A stretch of 24,854 nucleotides of DNA, from the NCBI GenBank assembly GCA_934167495.1, contig CAKPKP010000020.1, positions 1 to 24,854 of the forward strand, given 5' to 3'. Source of the stretch: an uncultured Clostridia bacterium (GTDB taxonomy: Bacteria > Bacillota > Clostridia > TANB77 > CAG-508). The position numbers and the translations under genes are program-made. The notes below the pieces were generated by a model, which saw nothing but the letters and a program-made list of their open reading frames with translations, did no database searches and was not told the origin of the DNA. Every line of letters begins with the position of its first letter. The first letter of the stretch is position 1. This document shows, in pieces, positions 1 through 6,907 of this stretch.

Positions 1-173
1 TCTTTTTCTAAAATGTGTACATTTTTTCCTTTCATTTGTCCATCTCTAACCAAGAAACATGCTGCTGATAATGCAGCTAATCCTGATCCTACTATATATG
101 CAGATTTTTTGTCTACATCTGCTGGCTTTTTAGGTCTTGCAAAAGCCTCATAATTTCCACTACTATAATACAT
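1..173 (-). CDS. ohyA: oleate hydratase, N-terminal part (cut by window edge)
   Basis: The first 57 codons of a larger gene are present; the rest lies beyond base 1. The protein begins MYYSSGNYEAFARPKKP and continues with a dinucleotide-binding motif VGSGLAALSAACF at residues 28-40 (GxGxxA at G29, G31, A34), then LVRDGQ and HILEK. This is the characteristic N-terminus of the FAD-dependent oleate hydratase (myosin-cross-reactive antigen) family, which adds water to the double bond of oleate and related unsaturated fatty acids, giving 10-hydroxystearate. The ATG at 173 is preceded by a near-perfect AAGGAGG site. A terminator separates it from the TetR-type gene upstream, and a candidate promoter lies at 215-243, so it probably has its own regulated transcript. 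Family membership is recognised from sequence; completeness cannot be judged. Confidence 0.9.
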   Translation of the reverse strand, partial: MYYSSGNYEAFARPKKPADVDKKSAYIVGSGLAALSAACFLVRDGQMKGKNVHILEK

Positions 174-214
174 AGCTTATCAACCTCCTTATTTACTATG
201 TGCTTTTATCCTAC

Positions 215-243
215 ATATAATACGCTAAATTTACAATAAACAA
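215..243 (-). promoter_or_regulatory. candidate promoter of the oleate hydratase gene
   Basis: On the minus strand TTGTTT (243-238) is followed after 17 bases by TTATAT (220-215), about 40 bases upstream of the ohyA start codon and just after the terminator at 242-284. The hexamers are only moderate matches, and in AT-rich DNA such matches occur by chance. Confidence 0.35.
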
Positions 244-284
244 AAAAATGGACTTGTAAATTTTTTTTACATAATCCATTTTTT
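242..284 (-). terminator. intrinsic terminator after the TetR-type gene
   Basis: Outer arms AAAAAATGGA (243-252) and TCCATTTTTT (275-284) enclose a second small stem GTAAA/TTTAC (256-260 and 266-270). Read on the minus strand the stem ends in a T-run. It sits 21 bases downstream of the regulator stop codon and separates it from ohyA. Confidence 0.7.
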
Positions 285-305
285 GTCTAGTTTAGTTTAC
301 AATTT

Positions 306-860
306 TTAATTTGACATTTTTTTGACTGCTTCTTCAAAACTGCCTGATATCATAACATCTAGCTTTTTTATTATATTTTCTGGACTTTCTTTCATTTCTG
401 TAACTATCCAGTTTTCTATTATTCCTGCAAATCCATATTTATAAAAATTTGCAATAAATATTTTATTTTCTTTTGTAATATTATATTCTTTTGATAAGTC
501 TTCTACTATTTCTATAAATATTGTATTATATTGGTTAAAAAGGAAGTTTAGTAGTGTTTTTCTACTTAATGAGTTATATGTCTTTATTATAAACTTTTTG
601 TTTTTTAACATATAATTTAATACATATTTAAAATTTTCTTGCCATGTTTCTATTGTTGTTTCTTTTTTTATTCTTTCTACTACTTCATTTGCAAAGTTCC
701 ATTCTAATAAGTCATAAATGTCTTTAAAATGGTAATAAAATGTTTGCCTGTTTATTCCACAATCATTTGTTATATCTGTTATTGTTATCTTGTCTAAGTC
801 TTTTATTTGTAACATTTTCTTTAGTGATTGTGCCATTGCCATTTTCGTGATATTTGACAT
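306..860 (-). CDS. TetR/AcrR-family transcriptional regulator
   Basis: 184 residues, the usual length for TetR regulators. An N-terminal helix-turn-helix lies at about residues 25-46 (TITDITNDCGINRQTFYYHF), with the Q-T-F-Y-Y-H-F recognition-helix ending typical of the family. The remainder is an all-helical ligand/dimer domain resembling the TetR C-terminal domain of the DhaS-like group. The gene lies 28 bases downstream of the lysophospholipase-like gene and is probably cotranscribed with it. The next gene downstream encodes oleate hydratase, so the natural inference is that this protein represses one or both in response to a fatty acid or acyl signal. The ligand is not visible from sequence, and I could not identify a convincing operator palindrome. 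Confidence 0.88.
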   Translation of the reverse strand: MSNITKMAMAQSLKKMLQIKDLDKITITDITNDCGINRQTFYYHFKDIYDLLEWNFANEVVERIKKETTIETWQENFKYVLNYMLKNKKFIIKTYNSLSRKTLLNFLFNQYNTIFIEIVEDLSKEYNITKENKIFIANFYKYGFAGIIENWIVTEMKESPENIIKKLDVMISGSFEEAVKKMSN

Positions 861-888
861 TCTATCATCTCTCTTTCTTTTGTTCCAT

Positions 889-1794
889 CTATTCCCCTTT
901 TATAAATTTCAATATATCACTATAAATTTGCTCATATTCTTCTTCATTTAATATCTCATGTCTTAATTCCGGATACAATTTTCTTTTTGTATTTTTATAT
1001 CCTAGCTTATTTAAAAACTTCTCTAAGTGCTCAAATTTTTTATTATTTTGAATTACAGGATCATTATCTCCTGCTATCAAAAGTATTTCAAGTTCTTTAT
1101 TTTGAACTCTATATAATTTAACATCAAATGCTCTTTTTAATAGCTTATATAAATTAATAAACCCATTTGTTGTAAATGTAAATCCACATAATTCATCATC
1201 ATTATATATACTTATATTAGTAGGATTTTTTGAAAGCCACTCATTTTCTAGCTGATATCCTTTATTATAAGAATTAAATGTCAAATAGTTTAAAATTTTA
1301 TTAGGCTTTTTCCCCATTCCTATAATTTTAAAAAAGTATGCCATTGTAATTGCAAAAGGAGTAAATGGATTATGGGTTGGGGTTCCACATAATATAATTT
1401 TATTTATTTCATTATCATATTTTTGCATATACCCTCTTGCAACTAATGTCCCCATACTATGGCCAAATAGACAGATTTTGTAATTTGGATATTTATTTTT
1501 TATATACATTGTAACATCATGTAAATCATCTATTATAAAGTTGGTATCTTCTGTATAGAAGTATCCTAAGTCTTTTGATGATTTTACACTATTTCCATGT
1601 CCTCTATGATCATTTATTATACATACATATCCATTTTCTGATAAATATTCCATAAAATTAAAATATCTCTCTTTGTGTTCTGACATTCCATGCGAAATTT
1701 GTACAATTCCTTTGATTTCTTCTTTTGGAATTGTATATGCTAATTCTATTTGTAGATTATCACTACTTGATTTTATCGAATCTTTTTTTATCAT
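889..1794 (-). CDS. alpha/beta hydrolase, lysophospholipase / monoacylglycerol lipase type
   Basis: 301 residues with an alpha/beta hydrolase fold of the PldB / Hydrolase_4 (serine aminopeptidase S33-like) type. The oxyanion region HGMSEH is at 35-40, NDHRGHGNS at 61-69, and the nucleophile elbow GHSMG at 111-115 (Ser113). The likely acid is Asp245 in AGDNDPV and the likely catalytic histidine is His279 in ELRHEI. No signal peptide is seen, so it probably acts in the cytoplasm or at the membrane. Family members release fatty acids from lysophospholipids or monoacylglycerols. With oleate hydratase and a TetR regulator directly downstream, a role in freeing unsaturated fatty acids that are then hydrated is plausible but inferred. 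The ATG overlaps the stop codon of an upstream gene remnant (ATGA). Confidence 0.85.
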   Translation of the reverse strand: MIKKDSIKSSSDNLQIELAYTIPKEEIKGIVQISHGMSEHKERYFNFMEYLSENGYVCIINDHRGHGNSVKSSKDLGYFYTEDTNFIIDDLHDVTMYIKNKYPNYKICLFGHSMGTLVARGYMQKYDNEINKIILCGTPTHNPFTPFAITMAYFFKIIGMGKKPNKILNYLTFNSYNKGYQLENEWLSKNPTNISIYNDDELCGFTFTTNGFINLYKLLKRAFDVKLYRVQNKELEILLIAGDNDPVIQNNKKFEHLEKFLNKLGYKNTKRKLYPELRHEILNEEEYEQIYSDILKFIKGE

Positions 1795-2010
1795 ATTCTC
1801 CTCACTTTTTCTCTTTCTTCCCGATTTATTTGCTTTTCAGCATCTACTAATGTATTATTATTCCATTCACAATCTCTTACACATATTTTATCTATACCGT
1901 TTCCTTTTTTATCTTTTATATGTACTACTGAAGTAAAACTAAATGTATATATGGTGTTCTTTTCTTCCAACGTTTAATTCTGTAGCTTTTAAAATTGCTT
2001 TTGTTATAAT
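1791..2010 (-). pseudogene. frameshifted, 5'-truncated remnant of a small unknown gene
   Basis: Two minus-strand frames together read like one small protein. The upstream frame (about 2010-1946) gives AILKATELNVGRKEHH and then stops. The next frame continues with YTFSFTSVVHIKDKKGNG, CVRDCEWNNNTLVDAEKQ and ends EEREKVRRI with a TGA at 1793-1791 overlapping the lipase ATG. One extra or two missing bases near the ATATATA run at 1946-1955 would explain the break. No start codon or ribosome site precedes the first frame, because the terminator at 2011-2040 lies immediately upstream, so the 5' end is lost as well. I do not recognise the family. Confidence 0.5.
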
Positions 2011-2040
2011 AAAAAATAAAGACTCAAGACTTTATTTTTT
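2011..2040 (-). terminator. intrinsic terminator downstream of the murA fragment
   Basis: Perfect 11-base arms AAAAAATAAAG (2011-2021) and CTTTATTTTTT (2030-2040) with an 8-base loop. Read on the minus strand the right side is a long T-rich tract. It lies about 55 bases after the truncated murA frame. Confidence 0.75.
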
Positions 2041-2095
2041 ATTTAATTAAACTCTTATATCCACTCATTAATCTTAAACTTGTCCGATGTATCAA

Positions 2096-2452
2096 TCAAA
2101 TATCGCAATCTCCTGGATATGAAAATGTTGCTTCATTAAATCTTCCTAAAATTGCTCCTGCTAAAATCACGGATGATCTTAATTCTCGCATTAATTCTTC
2201 TGGTATAGTTTTGGCTTTAACATTTGAAGAATCAATTACTAATTTGTTGTTCATTTTTTTTACTTTGCATCCCAATAATTCTAACATTTTAATTGTTATA
2301 TTAACATCTTTAATATTTGGCACATTATACAAAGTTGTTGTTTTTCCGCTTAATATTGTGGCTGCAAGTATCGGAAGTGATGCATTTTTTGAACCTGAAA
2401 CTTTTACTTCTCCTTCTAACTTACGCCCTCCTTCTATTATGTAATTAGACAT
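2096..2452 (-). pseudogene. murA: truncated UDP-N-acetylglucosamine 1-carboxyvinyltransferase (MurA) copy
   Basis: 118 residues matching the N-terminus of MurA, which catalyses the first committed step of peptidoglycan synthesis and normally has about 420 residues. The substrate-binding Lys22-Asn23 pair is present in SGSKNASLPILAATIL, as is the LRSSVILAG helix. The frame ends just after YPGDCDI, where Cys116 aligns with the catalytic cysteine (Cys115 of E. coli). The downstream bases in the three minus frames do not resume a recognisable MurA, so this looks like a deletion or recombination remnant rather than a single nonsense change. A functional murA would have to lie elsewhere in the genome. 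The ATG is preceded by an AAAGAGGG site that is itself part of a long inverted repeat (2453-2516). The fragment could not be catalytic. Confidence 0.75.
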
Positions 2453-2516
2453 ATATTCACCCTCTTTATCCTTTCTATGTTATATATTATGTTAGTTTTA
2501 CATAAAGAGTGAATAT
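2453..2516 (-). promoter_or_regulatory. inverted repeat that would hide the murA-fragment ribosome site
   Basis: On the minus strand the arm ATATTCACTCTTTAT (2516-2502) can pair with ATAAAGA-GG-GTGAATAT (2469-2453), giving 15 base pairs with a two-base bulge. The second arm contains the Shine-Dalgarno-like AGAGGG and abuts the ATG at 2452. In RNA this would sequester the ribosome site. The structure is directly visible; a regulatory role is inferred. Confidence 0.45.
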
Positions 2517-2537
2517 TTGATTTATTCTTTGTATTTA

Positions 2538-4445
2538 CTACATTGGTATAACTAATTTTCCAACTTTTGCTTTAATGTATTTTTCTAATTTGTTCATAAA
2601 TATTTCTGGTTCTATCTCTTGTTTAGCAACCATTTCTAAGCCTTTCTCCCAGCTTGCTGTTAGTTCTGGATTTAACATGTCAGGCATTGACGCTAATATT
2701 ACATCATATATTACTTCACCTTTTTTAGTAGGAGTAATTATTTGAGTTTTTTCATTAATTTCCATATACTTTATTCTTTCTAACTTTTGAATAATAGCTG
2801 CTCTTGTTGCACTAGTTCCAATTCCAGCTCCCTTAATTTGTTCTCTTAATTCTTCGTCTTCTATAAGTTTTCCTGCATTTTCCATTGCTAGAATTATAGA
2901 ACCTGAGTTATATCTACTTGGTGGTGAAGTTTCTGCTTCTTTTGTTTCAAAATTTATAACTCCTATTTCCATATTCTTTTTTAAATTATTTAATATGTCT
3001 ATATTAGATTCTACTTCGTCGCTTTTATTTTTTGTTTTGTTTTTTAGTACATCTAAATATCCTTGATTTGTACATACCTTTCCACTAGCATAAAATAATT
3101 CGTTATCTATCGAAATTACTACATTTATTTTATTAAATTCAGCTGGTGGATAAAATATTGCTAAAAATCTTTTTACAATTAACAAATATATATCTTTTTT
3201 TAGTTGAGTTAATTTTTCAAAATTTTCTATACCTTGTCCTGTTGGTATAATTGCATAGTGATCTGTTATTTTTGAGTCATTTACATATTTTGTTTTTACT
3301 AAATTTGTATTATATTTCTCATCTCTCATTTTTCCTAATATATTTTGTATTTCTTCATCTTTTAGATTTTTAGCTAGCCCATTTAAATTTTTTGTTATTT
3401 CTTTTGCTATTGCTGTTGATAAAACTCTCGCATCAGTTCTTGGATATGTTACAAGCTTTTTTTCATACAATTCTTGTATTATTTCTAATGTTTCGTCTGG
3501 TTTTATTTTAAAGTTTTTTGTACATTCATTTTGTATTTCTGCTAAATTGAATAATAATGGCGGATTTTCTTTTTGCTTGCTCTTCTTTACTTCTTGAACT
3601 ATTGCTTTCTTATCTTTAAAAGACGCTATTAAATCTTTTGCATCTTCTATTTTTTTAAATCCTGATTCATTATACAATTTATTAGAATTATATAATGGTG
3701 AATTTTCGTTAACCTTCCATTCTGCATTAAAAGAACTATTTTCTTCTCCAAATTCTGCAGATATTTTGTAATACTTAGTTTTCTTAAAATTTCTTATTTC
3801 TCTCTCTCTTGATACAACCATTCCTAGAACGCATGTCATAACTCTTCCTACTGATATAGAAATTTTTTCTTCATCTACTTGCTTTGCAACTCTTCTTCCA
3901 AAAATTATTGATAATAATCTTGAGAAATTTATTCCTATTAAATAATCTTCTTTTGCTCTTAAATATGCTGAATTTCCTATACTATCATATTCAGACAAAT
4001 CCTTGGCATTATTTATTCCTTTTAGTATCTCTTCTTCAGTTTGTGAATCTATCCAAACTCTTTTTTTGGCTTTGTTCTTCACACCTACCATTTGGTCAAC
4101 TAATCTATATATATACTCTCCTTCTCTTCCGGAGTCAGTTGCAACATATACTGTATCTACATCTTCTCTTATTAATAAACTTTTTACAACATTAAATTGA
4201 TTTTCAGCTGATGATACCACTTCATATTTATACTCTTTTGGTAGAAATGGTAGTGTTTCTAATCTCCAGAATTTTAAATTTTCATCATACTTTTCTGGAT
4301 ATGACATTGTTACTAAATGTCCTACACACCAAGTTATCAGCCACTCTTCTGATTCTATATAACCATTTTTTCTATTTGCATTAATTTTCAAAGCCTTTGA
4401 GAATTCCATTGCTACACTTGGCTTTTCTGTAATTAAAAGTTTCAT
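2538..4445 (-). CDS. topB: DNA topoisomerase III (type IA)
   Basis: 635 residues. The N-terminal Toprim domain starts with LLITEKPSVA (Glu7) and contains VYVATDSGREGEYIYR at 99-114, the metal-binding region; the usual second Asp is Gly here, a variant seen in many Firmicutes TopB proteins. SVGRVMTCVLG (198-208) and the catalytic-tyrosine motif LVTYPRTD (Tyr334) follow, then GIGTSATRAAII near 541-552. The enzyme cleaves one DNA strand and passes another, resolving single-stranded or precatenane intermediates. The protein ends at KLVIPM without C-terminal zinc ribbons, so it is the short form. Start: ATG at 4445 with AAGGAG seven bases upstream, and a very good promoter at 4475-4503. It appears to be transcribed as its own unit, possibly reading into the murA fragment 85 bases downstream. 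Confidence 0.95.
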   Translation of the reverse strand: MKLLITEKPSVAMEFSKALKINANRKNGYIESEEWLITWCVGHLVTMSYPEKYDENLKFWRLETLPFLPKEYKYEVVSSAENQFNVVKSLLIREDVDTVYVATDSGREGEYIYRLVDQMVGVKNKAKKRVWIDSQTEEEILKGINNAKDLSEYDSIGNSAYLRAKEDYLIGINFSRLLSIIFGRRVAKQVDEEKISISVGRVMTCVLGMVVSREREIRNFKKTKYYKISAEFGEENSSFNAEWKVNENSPLYNSNKLYNESGFKKIEDAKDLIASFKDKKAIVQEVKKSKQKENPPLLFNLAEIQNECTKNFKIKPDETLEIIQELYEKKLVTYPRTDARVLSTAIAKEITKNLNGLAKNLKDEEIQNILGKMRDEKYNTNLVKTKYVNDSKITDHYAIIPTGQGIENFEKLTQLKKDIYLLIVKRFLAIFYPPAEFNKINVVISIDNELFYASGKVCTNQGYLDVLKNKTKNKSDEVESNIDILNNLKKNMEIGVINFETKEAETSPPSRYNSGSIILAMENAGKLIEDEELREQIKGAGIGTSATRAAIIQKLERIKYMEINEKTQIITPTKKGEVIYDVILASMPDMLNPELTASWEKGLEMVAKQEIEPEIFMNKLEKYIKAKVGKLVIPM

Positions 4446-4474
4446 TTGCTCTCCTTATATTAGATTTTAACTTG

Positions 4475-4503
4475 ATTATATAATATTCATTCTTTTTTTT
4501 CAA
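4475..4503 (-). promoter_or_regulatory. sigma-A-type promoter of topB
   Basis: Minus strand: TTGAAA (4503-4498), a 17-base spacer, and a perfect TATAAT (4480-4475). It lies 30 bases upstream of the topB start and just after the terminator of the upstream gene. Confidence 0.75.
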
Positions 4504-4517
4504 TGAAAGGCACAAAA

Positions 4518-4557
4518 AAAAGATAAATTAGACAATCTCATATCTAATTTATCTTTT
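4518..4557 (-). terminator. intrinsic terminator after the cohesin-like gene
   Basis: Perfect 15-base arms AAAAGATAAATTAGA (4518-4532) and TCTAATTTATCTTTT (4543-4557) with a 10-base loop. Read on the minus strand the stem is followed by a run of seven or more T residues (4513-4520 as A on the plus strand). Confidence 0.85.
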
Positions 4558-4576
4558 CTATTTTTTACTTACATTA

Positions 4577-5395
4577 TTAAATTTCTTTTAAACTATGATA
4601 TCTCCAAAATGCTAATACTGCAATTATTACTATTCCAAATATAAGTTTAACTATTCCATCTTCAACACCAGCATAGGCTATGTTTTGATTGCTAGAATTT
4701 GTATTATAATTAGAACCTGCTGTATTTGTTCCATTAACTTTATTGTTTATAGTATTGTTTGTAACTCTATTGTTTGCTGTATTTGTAGAGTTTATAATAC
4801 TGTTTATTTTTGTATTAGTATTAGTTGCTGTATTTGCAGTAGTATTTGTATTAGTAGTTGTATTTGTAGTTACATTTATCAAAGAATTTATTGATATTGG
4901 TGTTGGTGTTGGCTCTGTTTCTGTTCCTACTTTAATAGTTGTTGAAACATCATTTGCTGATATTTTACTTTCACTGTTAGAAGCTGATACATTTGAAAAT
5001 GCAACTATACCTTCTTTTCCTGTAACACCTGATTTTGTTTTTAATGTAATTTGAAATACTTGTTCCTCTGTTTTTACAAAAGTAGTTTTTACAGCTTTAA
5101 TTTTTTTACTACTTTCATCATATTCCATTTGCCAGCTATTTAATCCTTCTATACTTGATTCTGTTATTGTTTCAAATATAGCTGTATCGTATGAAATTGT
5201 ACCTTCCAATACATTTATTCCATTAGCTCCAACATCTAAGTTAGATACCTTTATTGTTACTGTGAACTCTTGTTGTTCAGGTACTGTTTGCTTACTAGCA
5301 GCTATTGTTGGTGTAAAGCTTAATGCACTAACTTTTGTTGTTAATACTCCTAATATCATTATAATCATTAATATACTACATAAAATTTTTTTCAT
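4577..5395 (-). CDS. secreted, membrane- or wall-anchored protein with a cohesin-like domain
   Basis: 272 residues. A signal peptide covers residues 1-24 (cleavage after KVSA). Residues about 27-155 form a beta-rich domain with cohesin-like features: VPEQQEFTVTIKVSN, INVLEGTISYD and a C-terminal GIVAFSNVSASNSE strand. A Thr-Pro spacer (TEPTPTP) and a long Asn/Thr-rich linker (about 170-238) follow. The end is a hydrophobic segment (248-264) with a short basic tail (RYHSLKEI). The sequence AYAGVEDG just before the membrane segment sits where an LPxTG sorting signal would, but is not a canonical one. Cohesin domains bind dockerins in cellulosome-type complexes, but in Clostridia such lone domains also occur in surface proteins of unknown role; no dockerin is seen in this window. 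Promoter at 5417-5445, ribosome site GAAAGGAG, and its own terminator: a single-gene unit. Confidence 0.75.
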   Translation of the reverse strand: MKKILCSILMIIMILGVLTTKVSALSFTPTIAASKQTVPEQQEFTVTIKVSNLDVGANGINVLEGTISYDTAIFETITESSIEGLNSWQMEYDESSKKIKAVKTTFVKTEEQVFQITLKTKSGVTGKEGIVAFSNVSASNSESKISANDVSTTIKVGTETEPTPTPISINSLINVTTNTTTNTNTTANTATNTNTKINSIINSTNTANNRVTNNTINNKVNGTNTAGSNYNTNSSNQNIAYAGVEDGIVKLIFGIVIIAVLAFWRYHSLKEI

Positions 5396-5416
5396 TCGAA
5401 TCTACTCCTTTCTTAT

Positions 5417-5445
5417 AGTATAACTTTTTATCTTTAAAAAATCAA
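5417..5445 (-). promoter_or_regulatory. promoter of the cohesin-like gene
   Basis: Minus strand: TTGATT (5445-5440), a 17-base spacer, and TATACT (5422-5417), directly upstream of the ribosome site GAAAGGAG and the ATG at 5395. Confidence 0.65.
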
Positions 5446-5535
5446 TATTTTTACTTTTACTTTTAAATAACATTTATATTACAGTTACTTTACAAAGGCA
5501 CTATGTAATATAATTGTAACACAATTTTAATAATT

Positions 5536-5564
5536 TTGAAACCCTTTTTTTTTATTTTTATTAT
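5536..5564 (+). promoter_or_regulatory. candidate promoter of the HExxH protein gene
   Basis: Plus strand: TTGAAA (5536-5541), 17 bases, TATTAT (5559-5564). Overlapping TATAAT-like runs follow, so the exact -10 is uncertain. The start codon is 37 bases downstream. Confidence 0.45.
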
Positions 5565-5600
5565 ATAATATATAATAATTAAAGAATTAAGGAGTTACAA

Positions 5601-6737
5601 ATGAGTATTAATCATATTTTGAGAAAGGAAAACATAGAAAATATAGTTCCACTTTCTACATTAGAAGTTAATAAAATAGCAACTGTTGTTTCCACAAAAT
5701 TGTGTAATGCATTTCCAGAACACAATCTTAACCAGAGTGATTTGTTTATTTCACTAGCAAGATTAAATATGTATACTGCAAAAATGCCAAATACTTCTTC
5801 TAGTGCTAAATATTTTTATAAAAATAACTCTATTTATTTTAAAGATAACTTAGATTTTGAGACTTTAGATACTCTTTCAATTCACGAATGTATCCATTTT
5901 ATGCAAGAGTTAAAAGATGAAAATGGTAAACTTTTAAGAATGGGACTTTATAACTTAGAAAAATTTAAAGATACTGGTCTTGCACTAAATGAGGCTGCAG
6001 TCCAAACTATGGCTTCAATTTGTACTAATTGTGAAGAAGATGAAGTTAAATATTATAATATGGATATAAAAACCATAAGTCCTGACTATTATCCTTTGGA
6101 ATGTGCTCTTATTAATCAAATGATTTATTTTACTGGGTCATATCCATTATTTCATAGCACTTTATTTAGTGATGATATTTTTAAGAACACTTTTATAGCA
6201 AAATCTAGTTTAAAAACTTATTGTACAATAGAAAAAAATTTTGATTTAATTTTAGAATGTCAAGATTCTCTTACTGGCTTATTATTTGAACTTCAAGATT
6301 CAGCCAAAAACCTTAATTATATTAAAAAAATTAATTTGAAAATATATAAATTAAAAAAACAAATCTCAAATTTATGCATTGAGACTCAAAATTTAATTAT
6401 TAAAGATTGCTTTACAAAAGAATTTGAGTCAATTAAAAATAAACGTGATTTAAAAGATTTTCAAAAACATTTGTATAATTTTAAAAATGTTCTTATTTAT
6501 GCTGATAATGATGCTTCTTTTTATAATACTTTCTATTGTGATATTATGACTAAACTTGATGAAAAGCGCGAATTATTAGAAAAAAACGGAATCTTAACAT
6601 TTATTGAAAGGGATTTAGCTTTAGTTGAAGCAGATATGTTTAATGTAAACCTTTTTAAAAAGTTAATGGATAAATTAAAATTAGTGGTTAAATTCAGAAT
6701 TTCTGAACAAGCTAAAAACACAGATAATTCAAAATAA
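5601..6737 (+). CDS. unknown protein with zinc-metallopeptidase (HExxH) signature
   Basis: 378 residues. The ATG at 5601 follows TTAAGGAG at good spacing. Residues 95-99 (HECIH, in TLSIHECIHFMQEL) form an HExxH zinc site, and Glu131 in LALNEAAVQ is placed as a third ligand would be in gluzincin-type peptidases. The N-terminal ~190 residues look globular. The C-terminal half (about 205-350) is Lys/Leu/Ile-rich and predicted helical, possibly coiled coil. There is no signal peptide or membrane segment, so it is likely cytoplasmic. I do not recognise a named family. It stands alone on the plus strand between a divergent surface-protein gene and a convergent glycosyltransferase operon. A terminator hairpin begins inside its last codons, and a dispersed repeat follows. 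The zinc site is seen; peptidase activity is inferred. Confidence 0.7.
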   Translation: MSINHILRKENIENIVPLSTLEVNKIATVVSTKLCNAFPEHNLNQSDLFISLARLNMYTAKMPNTSSSAKYFYKNNSIYFKDNLDFETLDTLSIHECIHFMQELKDENGKLLRMGLYNLEKFKDTGLALNEAAVQTMASICTNCEEDEVKYYNMDIKTISPDYYPLECALINQMIYFTGSYPLFHSTLFSDDIFKNTFIAKSSLKTYCTIEKNFDLILECQDSLTGLLFELQDSAKNLNYIKKINLKIYKLKKQISNLCIETQNLIIKDCFTKEFESIKNKRDLKDFQKHLYNFKNVLIYADNDASFYNTFYCDIMTKLDEKRELLEKNGILTFIERDLALVEADMFNVNLFKKLMDKLKLVVKFRISEQAKNTDNSK

Positions 6738-6760
6738 TGCTTCTTTGAATTATCTGTGTT
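6717..6760 (+). terminator. intrinsic terminator overlapping the 3' end of the HExxH gene
   Basis: Perfect 17-base arms (6717-6733 and 6744-6760; core ACACAGATAATTC / GAATTATCTGTGT) with a 10-base loop followed by CTTTTATT. The left arm encodes the last residues of the protein and the TAA stop lies in the loop. Confidence 0.85.
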
Positions 6761-6767
6761 CTTTTAT

Positions 6768-6907
6768 TATCTAATAGGATATTTCTCTGAATTTTCTATT
6801 AGATAAATACTTTGTACAAAAATTTGCTATATGCAAATTTTGCACACGAACAATTAAACGTGGACTAAACGTTACAATTTAAAATGTAGAAAAATTTTAT
6901 CAGCCCA
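6768..6907 (+). repeat. dispersed hairpin repeat, copy A (long form)
   Basis: Begins with an imperfect stem TATCTAATAGGA (6768-6779) / TCTATTAGATA (6795-6805). AATACTT follows, then a perfect hairpin AAATTTGC-TATAT-GCAAATTT (6820-6840), ACGAACAATTAA (6846-6857), TACAATTTAAAAT (6873-6885) and ATCAG (6899-6903). The same order of motifs occurs inverted at 24030-24143. It fills the gap between two convergent genes and ends at the stop codon of the GT4 gene. Confidence 0.7.

Noticed and set aside
1673..1936. Plus-strand frame across the lipase start and the gene remnant
   Set aside because: No start context, and Leu/Phe/Tyr-rich low-complexity translation typical of the antisense of AT-rich genes.
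3884..4200. Plus-strand frames inside topB
   Set aside because: They overlap strongly conserved topoisomerase motifs on the other strand and encode low-complexity Leu-rich peptides.
4743..4900. Repeat array in the cohesin-like gene
   Set aside because: The repeated TATTTGTA-like pattern reflects Asn/Thr codons in the linker, not a separate DNA element or CRISPR.
4685..5054. Two plus-strand open frames opposite the cohesin-like gene
   Set aside because: They are Ile/Val/Cys-rich shadows created by the Asn/Thr repeat linker on the opposite strand; no ribosome site, and the minus-strand gene is convincing.
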